Source: Lepas anatifera (Eukaryota; Arthropoda; Thecostraca; Lepadidae). Taken from it: DNA of 64,000 bases. Location of the stretch: positions 885,501 to 949,500 of the forward strand of contig JAOTON010001681.1 of NCBI GenBank assembly GCA_034440635.1, in the 5' to 3' direction. This document shows, piece after piece, positions 11,376 to 22,938 of this stretch. The notes beneath the pieces were generated by a model. The model had not been told where the DNA came from and searched no databases. It saw only the letters and a list, made by a program, of their open reading frames with translations. Each line of letters begins with the position of its first letter. Position 1 is the first letter of the stretch. The position numbers were made by a program, and so were the translations under genes.

Positions 11376-14229
11376 GCGTCTTATGACCTTGATTACAGCG
11401 GATTCGTTCAGTGCTTCGTCTAAGGAATTTTCACTAGGTGAGATTTCATACAACTCAACCAACCCTCCCCGATGCAAAGGCAGAAATTCTAGAAGTAAGC
11501 TTCAGTTGGGAGACAGGCCAAGTCGACAAGAAAAAAATCGTTGCGCGGTGCAATCGGTGCGTGACGGATGCAAGGAGAATTCTAATTTATTTTCACGTTA
11601 AAACTGTTCTTTTTTTGTTCATGATAATCTTAATCTACCCCATATACACTGTATGTAACGCAATGCACCAATATTTAAAAGGAGGCAGCTGCACGATAGT
11701 TAAGACACATTTTGCGCTGAGAAACAATACCAGTTTGGTGAAACTGAACAAAAATTGGTTCATGCAAGGTGCTTTTTCCATGCTTTCCCCTACCCCGAGC
11801 CCCCCACAGAGAGTCTGTCGTCACAGGAACAATTTGTGGGGACGCCTTTGAGACTTCTATAAAATAACCCTCATATTTCATTTCATTGCTGCTATACTCC
11901 CGTCCAGATTAAATTGCAATTTAAAAAGAACAAAACCCTAAAATATTTACCTAAATATTCGGAAAAAGAACGAGCCTTCATACATTTGAACAGATATTTT
12001 CTTCGTTCCTCCTAGAAATATATAAAATATAACTCTTAGGCACCAATAAAAAACATTACGAATACAAATTAACACTGGCGTCACCCAACCTTGCATTAGG
12101 CATGATAGGCGGGCTCCCCAGGTTGACAAGTGACATGAGGGTTTTTTATGGCATTCGGTTGGATGAGACGAGCATGTTTATTGTCTGCAGACTGTATCCG
12201 GCTTTGTGATTATTCGGCGCATTCGCGGGGTTTTCGTAACACATGTTGGAATATGCCGACATAAGCGAGCATTCTTCACCCTTGCCCCAACGAGAGGCAT
12301 CAATGCCCCCCAAAGTTTTTCTTCAAAATAACAAAAAAACGACGAGGCGCAGCACCGTGGTTGACAGGTCTACCTCTCACCCCATCATTTTCCCATCATC
12401 CCTGAATTTTTTACTACAGGTCATACTGGGTCAGGCTACCAGGCGAGGTCAACCAAGGTTACCTCCCTTTAACTCTTGAGCTCTATCATAACTACATTTC
12501 CATGCCGATCGATTTGAAACTTTCTATATTTCATGACCCTTTCAGGGTCATGAAATAAAAAAAATTGTATCCAGGATTTTTCGATTTGGTGTCTTGAGGT
12601 CAGGTCACAAGGTGGCCTCTCCGATAGAAAAAGCATGGGAAATAAATGCTGTCTTATGATCTAAAAGCCACAAAAATGGTTGCAAATGCTCAGCTTGCTC
12701 AGAAATTCGTACTTGAACACCCTTTCACGGATCTCAGGGGCGATATTTGCCCTTTGACCTACCTGAGGTCATCACAGGTCACCAGGGGTAAAAGAAGTAT
12801 TTTGACAACTTTTGACCTGACCAAGCTAAGGCGCTGAATCAAACATCATCGTGTAAATCTAGTCACAGGCTTTCATTTTATATACGGCAAAGTCACTCTG
12901 GTCTTCCGTGACCTCGGGTCAATTAGGTCACGCGGTGACCTCTGGAGGTCAAATCACTGGCCGGAGGTTATTATATTCCGCATAGCGGAGAAAGCCCTGG
13001 CATTTTCCTATCAAATTGTTTTTTCCAGATCTCAATAGCTCTAATGCAAATTGTCAGATCTAATAGCTCCTGGCCCTGCCTAGGCTTCTTAAGCATTGCA
13101 CATTTTGGTGGAAATAGACTGTCGTGACCGAACTTGAGCTCTGGAGGTCAAACCATTGACCTGAGCGCTTAAACATGCGAATAAAAATCTTACTGAATTC
13201 ACATGAGCTTTCTAATGCGCTTTGCACATTTGCGCTGACCCCCGTATTTTCAGATTTAGAGGGGGCCATCGATGCCCGCGGTGGGGCGCGGATTAAGCTC
13301 AGCTTATGATGGTCCAAAATAAAACATGCATAATATTGAACTTAAGAAATACAGACCATGAGTAGGTCTCATGTGATATACATCTCTTCTAGAGTGTTCT
13401 TGAACTTAAATGAATTTTTATTACCCACAGTTTCCACCCAAGCTAGGATAAACCCATTTTTGACTCAACTGGGGCCAAACTAGGTGGGACGAGTCCCACC
13501 TAGTTTGTATGTTAGATGAGGCCCTGGATTCGTTGATTGACATTCTTGTATTCGTGGATGTCTAGCCTTCTCTTGTGCGGGACAGTTGTTTGGCTGTTAT
13601 TAGCAAGATATTTAATTTGTGAAACCCTTATGAAGAACATGAGTCATGGCACAAAATTTGGCGGATGGAATTTAAAAAATAGGTTCACAAATCGATCGTA
13701 CAGCGAGAAATTGGATGTCATAATAATGAAGTGCCGAAGCTGTCCTTGGAATGGAAAGCTCTCGTGAGTACCTTGTCCTTCCCGGCTTACTTACATACCT
13801 ACCTATCATTTTTTAATTCTGCTTCGTGCCTTCATATACTGCCGCATAACCCTTTCCACAATCCACCGACATAGGTTTTTGATAGTTTTAATTTTTATGA
13901 TATTAAACATTTAAACATAAATATTATCTTTGATCATCGACTTGAGTTTGTCCCTTCTCTAGCCGACCTGTTGGATCCGCCCCTGTCCCATATCAGGTAA
14001 AAAGCCTGGGCGACGTCCTTACCTCTAAGCCAATCGTGCCTAGGCTGTCATAATGTTCCAGCGCCGCCGCTGGATCTATCCCTTTTAATTATCGTACTTA
14101 TCAAGCCACCATTTGCCACCTTTTATTGAACGAAATAGTTTTTCATCGCGTAAAATCAGGTCGATGTATTTTTTGAACCTTGAAAAGAACTTTATATAAT
14201 AAAGCGGTAAATTCTAACCATTTAGAATC
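11376..14229. other. No gene seen; GGTCA-rich stretch at 12380-13320
   Basis: Anonymous DNA. Between about 12380 and 13320 the words AGGTCA and TGACC recur every few tens of bases, in both orientations and often as pairs (for example near 12590, 12750 and 12900-12950). The pattern looks like a diverged dispersed repeat. Short frames at 12243-12479, 13060-13317 and 13537-13767 have no recognisable domain. Confidence 0.45.
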
Positions 14230-15010
14230 TCTTCAAGTCAAGTCTCGCTCGGCTCTGCAGGTGATGGCATGTGCCTGTCAAAAAGTTTACAATAGCTGCT
14301 GCTGGTACAATGGGCCTGCACTTGAATGACAAGCTCTCTGCTGCAAGCAGAGTCCCTATGGCACCATACCGGGTTATTGCACCGAACCAAGGCCAATGCA
14401 CTTGAGCCGACGGGTCCTTTGTGGTCGACCGAAGTCACTTTCTAGAATGGTGGAGATTTGATTCGGGGCTCCTGCGGCCGCCATCCAGAGTACGCCGCCT
14501 ACCTGCAGCAGCCTTCTGCACAGCCGCAGCCTGACTTTCGTCTCCGTGATCCTCTGTCCTCCGGGGCGGCAGCTGAAGCGCGTGAACTGCACCCTAGTCA
14601 GTCTCCCGCATATACGGCGACTCCCAGAACAGCGGCAAGGAGTGCCGGTCGCCGCCGGTGCCGGTGGTGACGCCATGCACCACACCCCGCCGCTGCAGCC
14701 CTCGGTCCGCGCTGGAAGCGTGATGCACGCGCCGATGCCAATGAAAGCCGAAATCGCACCTGATTGCCAGCTTGTCTTCACCTGGTTCGCCTGTCATTGT
14801 CTGCATAAGATTGTGTTTGTAGTAGTACATGCTAATTGATGCTGTATCGCACTGAAGTTCATAGGTTATACTGGGGTATTGAAGCAAACCATGATCATAG
14901 TCCTTGGTTCTTTTCAAGACCCCGGTATGGCCCATGAACTTAGTCGACCACAAAGGACCAACCGAATCAAGTTCATGGGCCCTAGTTCGTTTCAAAACCT
15001 CATACTGGGT
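14230..15010. other. GC-rich island; possible exon, unresolved
   Basis: 14455-14720 is clearly GC-richer than its surroundings and open in several frames: plus 14458-14670 with proline/glutamine-rich residues, and minus 14374-14781. I recognise no domain in any frame, and no frame has a clear pair of splice signals. It could be an exon, a CpG island or repeat-derived sequence. Confidence 0.25.
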
Positions 15011-16485
15011 TCTTGAAGCGAACTAATGCTACTGAGCTTGACCACTGACCAGCTTAGATTGAAGGGGGCTGAGATCTCTGCTCTGACCTAGAATTTTCTC
15101 AGGCCCTTACAGTCATGTGTGCCCATCATAGCCATATTGGTCAAATTATTCGTCCCTGAGACCATCTGGGGCTTCCTAAATCGTATAGGGACTTGATGTT
15201 ACCTCTACTAACTACTTGAGGCTTCTGAAGATAATTCTGATGACTGATCGAGAAGCAAATAGTCCCCACGCAACCTCTCGGGTCCCAGAGTGTCTCTGCT
15301 TGCCGTGGGTCCCAGGGGCAGTGGACAACCCCACTGGCTTGTCTATTATAACTACTATACCAATGGAATGATCTCTGAAGAAACACATTTACTGTTTACC
15401 ACTCCTGAGCTCTACACCAAAGGCTACCAACGCTATGACATTTTCCTTAGAATCGTTTTTAAAAGGCATAATCGAAACCCAAATTCACTAGAGTGGTGCC
15501 CCCAGCTCTGCGGCCTGCCTACGTAAAACTCCTGGATCCCCTGATGCGAGGCAAAATAGAAGAAAAAGGAACATATGTTTTATCATCATTAATCAGTTCG
15601 ACGGTGTCCAATTACTATCGCATCCTGGTGAAATATTTTCCCTTTACCGAGGTAGGGGAGTCCTATGGAGCTTTTTGTGGGGAGATACCCACACAAAAAT
15701 TGGAATTGCTGAACATGATGCGGGAATAACGATGCGTTATGTTAAATTGAGTTTTCCAAAATATACTGTCGTCATATTTTAACCATATTTTTGCATACGA
15801 CAAAATTTGGTTCCAGCATGTCTGTTTTATATATGCATAGCGGATATTCTGCATTTCAGCCAGTTGTCAACAAATAAACACGACCAAGGCACGCTGGAGC
15901 TGGACCCCGCAGTTTGCTGAATCTTTCCAATGTTTCAGATTGGGAACCTGGTCTCAGTGACGGCGGAACTTCCGAATTTAAGGGGGGCAACATGGACTTT
16001 TCAGTCCATTTCTTTCCAGTCAATGTCATAGGGTTAGTGTTTAAATGTCTGATTTAAGGGGCACAGTGCCCCAGTGCCCCCCAGCCAGTTCCATTGCCAG
16101 CGCCTGGTCGGAAATATGGATGGTCAAACATGTGTACAGCATTGTCTGATCTACAAGAACATCTAACTTTACGGACCATGATAAGTGGTCTGCGAATGTT
16201 TATGAAACAAGCTATCAGTAAACAAAGAAGAGAGCAACTATATTAATGAAAATAATAATCGGAATGATACATTTTCGACCCTATTTTTTAATTCTATTTT
16301 ATCAAGGCCACTGCTAACGCGCACAATCGCTTGCCCGACTACAGCGAATACCTACTGGCCAGATGGGATACAGTAGGCGGTTTCCGGCCGTGGGGACTGA
16401 GCATCCATGCCATTCCGATCTGGACACAGGCAATGAAGCCACTGGGCCACCCGGCCTCGTTTTTCCTATGGAAGCCTTATACTTA
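15011..16485. other. No gene seen
   Basis: Anonymous DNA. The 78-codon frame at 15493-15729 (plus) has ordinary amino-acid composition but matches no family I recognise. 15940-16110 carries a GC-rich block with GTGCCCC words. Nothing else is supported. Confidence 0.4.
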
Positions 16486-16499
16486 AATTCATATCAGTA

Positions 16500-16670
16500 G
16501 GGGGTGAAGTGGCTTAGTGGATAGCACCCTTGTCCTCCAAGCCCCTGGTCTCCCGGGTTCAAGTCGCGGCTGAGTCTCTGAATAAGTTGATCTGATCCCC
16601 AAAATTCCTTCCAACAGCGTTAGAGTAGGCGACGCCGTATGACCCTGGCAGTTGAACCCCAGCAATTATT
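16500..16670 (+). mobile_element. tRNA-derived SINE, copy 1, with 14-bp target duplication
   Basis: The head contains GTGGCTTAGTGGATAGCACC (box A) and GGGTTCAAGTC (box B). The tail contains CTGATCCCCAAAATTCC, a GGCGACGCCGTATGACCC block and an ATTATT end. Perfect 14-bp direct repeats AATTCATATCAGTA flank it at 16486-16499 and 16671-16684. This is a complete and fairly recent insertion of the family also seen at 38916-39096 and 60313-60476. Confidence 0.92.
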
Positions 16671-16747
16671 AATTCATATCAGTATTTATAATCATTTTAC
16701 AATTATAGCCTCAAAGCAAGAGGTCGCTTCCTTACACCTATTCAGGG

Positions 16748-16763
16748 GTTTCGGGGCGTTCTT
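16748..16763. repeat. Target-site duplication, 3' side of the LINE
   Basis: GTTTCGGGGCGTTCTT, identical to 22939-22954. These 16-bp repeats bracket the minus-strand LINE. Confidence 0.93.
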
Positions 16764-17199
16764 TTTTTTAAGAATTTTATTTGAAGCATAGCAGATCATA
16801 TTGTACGCACACGATTGAGTAACATTTCCAAATAGTCTGGCCGGCAGGTGAATACAGAAAAACGCACAGAGTAACCGGTATTTGGTCGCGTATGAGCTTA
16901 GTAATGCTTCTTTCTCTCTATAATCCCTCCTATTATATCGAAATTAGCAGCCTAAAATGACAATGGCGCAAGCGAGTCACAAGGATCTATCTTCGCTATG
17001 CCACCTAAAATAACAGGTATTCGGCATCTGAAAGGGACATGACGTGTCAACATAATACGTCATAACGGACAAGCCGTGTCTCCCTAGGAATAACAAATAA
17101 AATAACAATATTTCTAGTGACTTCCACAAAACACAGATATTCTGGGCACAGTGAATTTTGAAACACTCAAAGTAAAACACTTTCAATTTTTGATGGCCT

Positions 17200-18405
17200 T
17201 CAGATCCTTACAGAGTCCCATTTCTTGTTAAATTGTTCCATATTTCCTCTGATGTATGCGGCACATCGCTCAGTGTCTCTGTCCAACATTAATCTAGATT
17301 TGAAATCGAAAATACTTGGTGGGGTTTCAGAATTTTGTATCATTGATTTAGCAAGAATAATTGCGTGATCCACGAGAGGATTCTTCGTTGCTCCAGACAT
17401 AACACAAGTCAAATTGAAACATTGGTTTACTCCCCAGGTTCTAAGTAAAGATTCGAGTGATCTCCAAAAGGCTCTGATTCTAGGACAAAGAAAAAATTTA
17501 TGTTCTACTGTTTCTATGTCGTTTGCGCATCGATTACATAGCGGACTTTCTGCTATCTTATGTCTATATAACAACAAGTTTGTTGAACAAATTCTAGTTA
17601 ATATCTTGTAGTGAAGCGTAGCGTAGTAAGAATAATTGCAGCACTGATTAACGGCAAGGTAACTTTCCTCCCAGCATATGCCTGGAGAGTGACGGTTCCA
17701 ATAAAGCTCCCATAATTTATCGGCTTGCTCTTTGGCGTTAATAAGGAGCCAATACCAATGACTCGCGCCTCTTTCCTTCGACAGGGAAAACATGATCAAT
17801 GGGTGAATGACTGGCTTAGGTAAAGCTCCCTTGTTTAATTCTTGTTTAACTTCGTTCTTTAAAGAGTGAGTTAGCGCTAAATAATCCATTCGGATTCCTG
17901 AAATACTATACTGCTCTCGCAAATTATCAAAAGATAAAAGTCTTCCACTGCTATCAAGCAGGTCGTCTACCCTGATAATGCCCTTTTTATACCAGGACTC
18001 AATACGCGAAGTTGAAAATTTGGTCGAAGCATTAGAGTACCAGAGTCCTAATTTTAAATGATCTTCCTCAATTATCGGGAAGATACGAGAAACTACTGAC
18101 CAAGATATTACAACTTCTTTCCAGAATTCATTGGAAACTTGTGTTGAAAATATTTTCAGGGACTTTTCGTTTCTTTCCCAAAATGTACGGTCTCTGCTCA
18201 CACTATCCAAGAAAAGAGCAGCCCAGGGGTGTTCCGAGAGAAGCTGTCTCTTGACCCAAGTACACTTTAGTGATTGTATATAAATGTCTAAGTCGGGCAT
18301 ACGCAGCCCGCCCTGACTTATATCTCGGGTCGTGGTGACACGTTTTATCTTCTCAGTTTTTCCACCCCATAGAAAAGTAAACATTATACGATTGATCTTC
18401 TTCAA
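17200..18405 (-). CDS. LINE ORF2, C-terminal part (after frameshift)
   Basis: This 401-codon frame continues ORF2 after a one-base frame change near 18413-18455. It begins inside the post-RT 'thumb' region (KKINRIMFTFLWGGK, typical of L1/Tx1 ORF2) and is not a separate gene. About 275 residues on comes a CNRC...EH...C zinc-knuckle-like segment (around residues 290-312), the RT-associated zinc-binding domain found near the C-terminus of many LINE ORF2 proteins. It ends at 17200, followed by the 3' untranslated stretch. With the upstream part, ORF2 would be about 1,250 residues, the usual size. The coding sequence has no other internal stop, so the break is recent or an assembly error. Confidence 0.88.
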   Translation of the reverse strand: MKKINRIMFTFLWGGKTEKIKRVTTTRDISQGGLRMPDLDIYIQSLKCTWVKRQLLSEHPWAALFLDSVSRDRTFWERNEKSLKIFSTQVSNEFWKEVVISWSVVSRIFPIIEEDHLKLGLWYSNASTKFSTSRIESWYKKGIIRVDDLLDSSGRLLSFDNLREQYSISGIRMDYLALTHSLKNEVKQELNKGALPKPVIHPLIMFSLSKERGASHWYWLLINAKEQADKLWELYWNRHSPGICWEESYLAVNQCCNYSYYATLHYKILTRICSTNLLLYRHKIAESPLCNRCANDIETVEHKFFLCPRIRAFWRSLESLLRTWGVNQCFNLTCVMSGATKNPLVDHAIILAKSMIQNSETPPSIFDFKSRLMLDRDTERCAAYIRGNMEQFNKKWDSVRI

Positions 18406-18412
18406 AATAAAT

Positions 18413-20971
18413 TCATTGGGTTTGGGAAGAGAGGTGAACAGGTGTGTAAACTGTGGGAAGAATTATAGTTTTGATTAATGTCACCTTCCCTATAATTGTC
18501 AAGTTTCTTTGCCGCCACGAACTTATAGTTTTTTCCACTTTTTCTACAATGTTTACGTAATTTAAGGTGAGCAGACCACTCAAAATATTTTCAAACACAA
18601 TTCCCAGGATTTTCATAGATGAGACCCATTCGAAAGCAAAGTTCCATTCCTTGATAGCATTTACTTTAATTGAGTTAGGACATTTACCGATCCACATTGC
18701 TTTACATTTACTTATATTAGGTCGAAGACCGGAAAACTTTGCATACTCTCCCAGGTCGTGAAATAAAGCTCTTACGCTATTTATATTGCCGTCCAGGAGA
18801 CAGACAATGTCATCCGCATATGCAGATATTTTGTAGGTTTTGTGGTGAATGCAAGTCCCACCAATGTGTTGGTTGGACCTTATTTTATCGAGAAGATGTT
18901 CAAGAGCAAGAATAAACAAATAACAACTGACTGGGTCACCCTGCCTGCAAGATCGTTGGAGATATATTGGCTGTGAGAGATGACCGTTGTAGGTAACGCG
19001 GGAAAATGTCTCCCGGTGAAGCATTTTGAACCAGTTTATAATGTTTTTAGGAAAGCAACGGGCTTTAAGAGAGGCTTCCACGAACTTCCAACTCATCGAA
19101 TCAAAAGCATTCTCAAAATCTATAGCAAGAAGCAAACCTTTTTCCTTAGCATAGTTAAGTTCGTGTATCAGATCATAGATCAATCTAGTATTATCACCAA
19201 TGAAGCGCCCCGTAAGAAAAGCAGTTTGCTCCGGTTTTAAAATTGTACTAAGGACATTTTTAATGCGATTGGCAAGCGCACCAGAAATGATTTTATATGG
19301 AACATTGAGGAGAGTAATTGGCCGATATCCTTTAATTAAATTCTGAGGTTTATCTTTCTTCGGTATCAAACATATCAATCCTTCACGTAAGGTGAGAGGT
19401 AAGTTTCCGATGCTATTAGAATTTTGGAATAAGCGTAGGAAAAAGGATTTGAAGCGTAACCAGAAAAATTTATAGAATTCTGCTGGAAAGCCATCTGAGC
19501 CAGGAGTTTTTGAGTTTTGCATTTGTTTTAAAGCCATTCCTAACTCTTCTGCAGACACTGGCTGTTTTAGATCATCGACTTGACTTTCATTCAATCGAGT
19601 GAAATTTTCATTTTTGATATGTTGGGACATTTCTTTCAGGCTGGGCTCTCGACCCTGTCCGAAGAGTTTTCTGAAATGAGACACAAAGGCATCCATTATA
19701 TCTTCCTGCTTATTTAATGTAACACCATCAATATGTAGCGAAGCAATTATTTTTGAAACATATTTTCTCTTCTCAAGATTGCAAAAGTAAGCTGTTGGTT
19801 TTTCACCCTGTTCGAACCACCGGCATCTAGACCTTATAATAGACCCTGACAATTTTGTTCGTCTTAGCTCTTCGTGTTGTGCCTTGATTCTGTTTAGAAA
19901 GCTCACGTTATCATTGCTTTCTGCAACAGAAGGATTATTTTCTAAAGAAACAATGTCTTTCCACAGTGCACCTTCGAGCTTATTCCTTTCTCGAGCTTTG
20001 TGTATACTAAAAGATAAGGTCTCGGTTCTTAGTTTAAGTATTAATGTTTCCCATAATAGGCCATCGTCAATCGTGAAATATAAGTCCTCTACGTTGTCAG
20101 CTCTGTGTTTGTAGGCGGCCGTATAAACTGGTGCCGCATACTGATCAATTACTTCCTCAAAGGCTGTAAACATTTTGTGCGAATATGATATATCCTTTAG
20201 AAGTGATACATTAAATTTGTACCAGCCATTTCCTCTAGTTTGGTTGCTAATGGTAAGATCTAAGGTTATAAGTGAATGATCAGTGCGATATCCTGGTTTA
20301 ATGTCGACATATTTTACATTCGACGAGGAGTTTCTCGACAGCAGAAAGAAATCAAGCCGAGCTTGTTTTATAACTGGCCCATGCCGTCGCCAAGTAAACC
20401 TTTTGGTGCATGGGTTAAGCTGCCTATATACATCTATAAGATCATGGCGTTCCATTAAGTTACAAAGTTCTTGCCTGGATCTGACATTGTTTTCCCTCGA
20501 GTAGTTTCGGGTATCCAACTCTTGACTAAAAACTAAATTGAAATCTCCGGCCATAATAATGGGTAACACGTTTTCAGTCTTCTCTAAAATTTTATCACTC
20601 ATATCTAAGTAAAATTGTGGACTGTCGGTATTTGGACCATATACGCAAACAAGAACGTAAGTTTGATCAATAATTTTAGCTTTGCAGATGATGTAATTAC
20701 CGTTAGGATCAATATCAGGATCGAAAAAATCGATAGTTTGAGTTCTACCAGATAAAATTGCTACCCCACGAGCGTTACTAGTGAAGGGTGAAACAATGAC
20801 ATCCCTTCCCCAAGCGTTTCTGAATTTGTTTTCGTTTCCTCGTGCAACATGCACATCCTGTAGGAACAAGACATCCGCGTTATACTTTCGTAAGTGCATG
20901 AAAACATCTTTTCTTTTCTTAAATGTGCCAAGGCCTCTACAGTTAACAGATATTGTTTTGAACTCAGTCAT
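18413..20971 (-). CDS. LINE ORF2, N-terminal part: AP-endonuclease and reverse transcriptase
   Basis: 852 codons. Residues ~5-240 form an AP-like endonuclease: SVNCRGLG near the start (Asn at 10), LQDVH in the metal-binding strand, VYGPN, AGDFNLV, and TDHSLI near residue 235 with the catalytic His. This domain nicks target DNA to prime reverse transcription. Residues ~525-775 are the reverse transcriptase: LIPKKDKP, GYRPITLLN, AIDFENAFDS, CRQGDPVS, and the catalytic YADD at about 718. All catalytic motifs look intact. The frame leaves ORF2 near 18455 by a one-base shift and stops at 18413; the rest lies in 17200-18405. The start Met is the first in frame and sits ten codons before the first conserved motif, which is usual for the family. 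Confidence 0.95.
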   Translation of the reverse strand: MTEFKTISVNCRGLGTFKKRKDVFMHLRKYNADVLFLQDVHVARGNENKFRNAWGRDVIVSPFTSNARGVAILSGRTQTIDFFDPDIDPNGNYIICKAKIIDQTYVLVCVYGPNTDSPQFYLDMSDKILEKTENVLPIIMAGDFNLVFSQELDTRNYSRENNVRSRQELCNLMERHDLIDVYRQLNPCTKRFTWRRHGPVIKQARLDFFLLSRNSSSNVKYVDIKPGYRTDHSLITLDLTISNQTRGNGWYKFNVSLLKDISYSHKMFTAFEEVIDQYAAPVYTAAYKHRADNVEDLYFTIDDGLLWETLILKLRTETLSFSIHKARERNKLEGALWKDIVSLENNPSVAESNDNVSFLNRIKAQHEELRRTKLSGSIIRSRCRWFEQGEKPTAYFCNLEKRKYVSKIIASLHIDGVTLNKQEDIMDAFVSHFRKLFGQGREPSLKEMSQHIKNENFTRLNESQVDDLKQPVSAEELGMALKQMQNSKTPGSDGFPAEFYKFFWLRFKSFFLRLFQNSNSIGNLPLTLREGLICLIPKKDKPQNLIKGYRPITLLNVPYKIISGALANRIKNVLSTILKPEQTAFLTGRFIGDNTRLIYDLIHELNYAKEKGLLLAIDFENAFDSMSWKFVEASLKARCFPKNIINWFKMLHRETFSRVTYNGHLSQPIYLQRSCRQGDPVSCYLFILALEHLLDKIRSNQHIGGTCIHHKTYKISAYADDIVCLLDGNINSVRALFHDLGEYAKFSGLRPNISKCKAMWIGKCPNSIKVNAIKEWNFAFEWVSSMKILGIVFENILSGLLTLNYVNIVEKVEKTISSWRQRNLTIIGKVTLIKTIILPTVYTPVHLSSQTQ

Positions 20972-21485
20972 TAATTAATACGAATAAACGAGTAATATTT
21001 TTGGGACTTAATGTTTGACTTGGACCTAACGCGCTGAGCCGCTAATCAAAGCCGAAATATGGTAGTTGCACCAGGTGCCGGTTTGGGCGAAAAAAAGCAC
21101 TGCTAACCTTAGGAAAATATTAATATAAGATATGCGCAATACAGAGGAGTCAACTGCGACAAGATACACTTCACCAAGACAACAACTTGTTCTCATTCCC
21201 GAGGAAATAAACAATAACTCGCCTTATGCTGAGTGTCAACCAATAAGCAAGGAATAACAAATTATGTTGACTCACAGTGTCACATCGTATCGAGTAAAAA
21301 GTCATAGTGTACAAAACAAAACAAAACTCACACAAGAGGAGACAGCCATCCACTATCATTTTAGTGAACATTGCCAAAAAAAAACACTACACACGTCATA
21401 TTTTATCTCAGTGATATTCAACGAGAAGCGATAATCCCATGCAGAGGCACAGGCGCACATATCGCTTCTGTCACCATGTGCCTTT

Positions 21486-22604
21486 CTATTCACGAAGAAT
21501 ATCCTGGATCATGTTTAGGCTGTACACGCGAATCTTACGGCCGTACTGCTTAGTTTTACAGTAGACTTCACAGTTCTTGGAAAAGACTGTGTACAGCCGT
21601 TTTGCTGCTTTCTCCTTCAGAAGTGCATGGTAGATATCTTGCCGGTAGGGTGACAGATTTTCGTTTATATAGAGGTTCTGTGGAATGTCTGAGATGGTTG
21701 TATTTACCACTGCCTTTGAGTTGAAGCGACCTTCGTACAGGTTATCCCGAACGGACTTCTTTGCAGCAGTTTTGAACCGACACATGATCACTTTTCTCTT
21801 GCCCACGCGGAATGCGTCCTCTATGTCACTTCGAGTAACAGGCACATCCGGCATGCAGCGTCCAAGGAGAGTGACAGCTGTTTCAGCCACGTCTTCTGTC
21901 CAGGCTTCTTGTGGAGGGAGTGGAACAGCTGTCCCTGACAGGATCAGGTCTTTCCGCCTCCGATCAGCGTCAATGTGGTCCACCTGCTCTTCCAGCTGGC
22001 CTATCCTCATTTCTCTTTCTCCGAGTTTGTGCTTGAGCTCTTCAATCAGGTCATCACGAGCAGAGACGTGCCGCTCCAGGTCTTCAATGCGACCATGCAG
22101 ACGGCTCAGGTCTTCCCTCAGCTGTGCAAACTCAGCTGTCATGCTGCTCTGCAGATGATCAGCAACCCCTTTAAGTGCCGTATGCAGAGAGGCCTCGGTG
22201 AGCGGCTGCGAAGAGCGACCTTCAGTGTCTGAGTTATCGTTAGACTCAGAGGACTCAGAACTGGTGCGCTCTGTGGTGAAGCGTCGCTTCTTGGACGGGC
22301 TCTCTGCTCGGGCGACGGACTGCGATGGTTTGTCGAGATGTTGGATCATTTCTCGCACAGACTTTTGTTGTCTCGTCTTGGCACTGGAACTGGGTGTGCC
22401 ACTGCCGCCCGCTGTTTCGAAACGGCTCCGGTCGGGCTGTCTGGAAGAAGTACTCGCTGACTTCTGTCCTGCTGGTGGCTGAGAGCCACGACCACTGGGC
22501 TTTTTCTTCCCGTGCATTTCGATGAAGAAACGTTTGGCTGAAGCAGCGCCAGCACGGTAGAAATCCGCAACGAAACACGGCCGAATGAATGTCAGCAGCG
22601 CCAC
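21486..22604 (-). CDS. LINE ORF1: coiled-coil RNA-binding protein
   Basis: 372 codons, 515 bp upstream of ORF2 on the same strand. The N-terminus is basic and Ser-rich (disordered). Residues ~150-220 are a heptad-rich coiled coil (LREDLSRLHGRIEDLE and onward), expected to trimerise. Residues ~225-370 resemble the RRM plus C-terminal domain of L1-type ORF1 proteins: RKDLILSG at the RRM start, FRVGKRK in the middle, and ENLSPYRQDIYHALL in the CTD. The protein binds the element's RNA as a nucleoprotein particle. The first Met gives 372 residues. Met30 (22517), which starts MHGKKKPSG, is a plausible alternative because the first 29 residues are unlike the rest. No internal stop or shift is seen. 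Confidence 0.9.
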   Translation of the reverse strand: MALLTFIRPCFVADFYRAGAASAKRFFIEMHGKKKPSGRGSQPPAGQKSASTSSRQPDRSRFETAGGSGTPSSSAKTRQQKSVREMIQHLDKPSQSVARAESPSKKRRFTTERTSSESSESNDNSDTEGRSSQPLTEASLHTALKGVADHLQSSMTAEFAQLREDLSRLHGRIEDLERHVSARDDLIEELKHKLGEREMRIGQLEEQVDHIDADRRRKDLILSGTAVPLPPQEAWTEDVAETAVTLLGRCMPDVPVTRSDIEDAFRVGKRKVIMCRFKTAAKKSVRDNLYEGRFNSKAVVNTTISDIPQNLYINENLSPYRQDIYHALLKEKAAKRLYTVFSKNCEVYCKTKQYGRKIRVYSLNMIQDILRE

Positions 22605-22938
22605 TTATACCGCAGGGTCCCGTATCACAGCTGTGATAATTGTTCACAGATGGCGCTAGCGTCGCCTGACTCAGTCGCAGATTCCCCGGTAAAAGGTGTA
22701 TCTACCGCCACAGGAGCAAACACGGCCACAAAACTGGCGCACCAAACCAATACAGTTCACACTCGTTTACAAAGTATTGAGACGACCACTTACGAAAAAG
22801 AAGGGTAAAACAGCGTCCAGACCACTTCTTATCTCACACTGCACTTTATCACAGTCAATCAGACACGAGTGCCATCAGAAAATGCAAAAATACCACGGAG
22901 CTCTCCAGCGACAACCGCACGCGGCCATTACACCTTTT

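Larger units (their letters stand above)
16764..22938 (-). mobile_element. Full-length L1/Tx1-type LINE (6.2 kb) with 16-bp target duplications
   Basis: On the minus strand the order is a 5' leader (22938-22605), ORF1 (coiled-coil RNA-binding protein), a ~515 bp inter-ORF stretch, ORF2 (AP-endonuclease, reverse transcriptase, C-terminal zinc knuckle), a 3' untranslated part (17199-16770) and a short A-rich 3' end. Identical 16-bp direct repeats at 16748-16763 and 22939-22954 define both ends, as expected for target-primed reverse transcription. The intact ORF1 and single break in ORF2 point to a young insertion. The APE-RT architecture and L1-like ORF1 place it in the L1/Tx1 group by family knowledge; the exact clade needs a tree. 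Confidence 0.92.
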
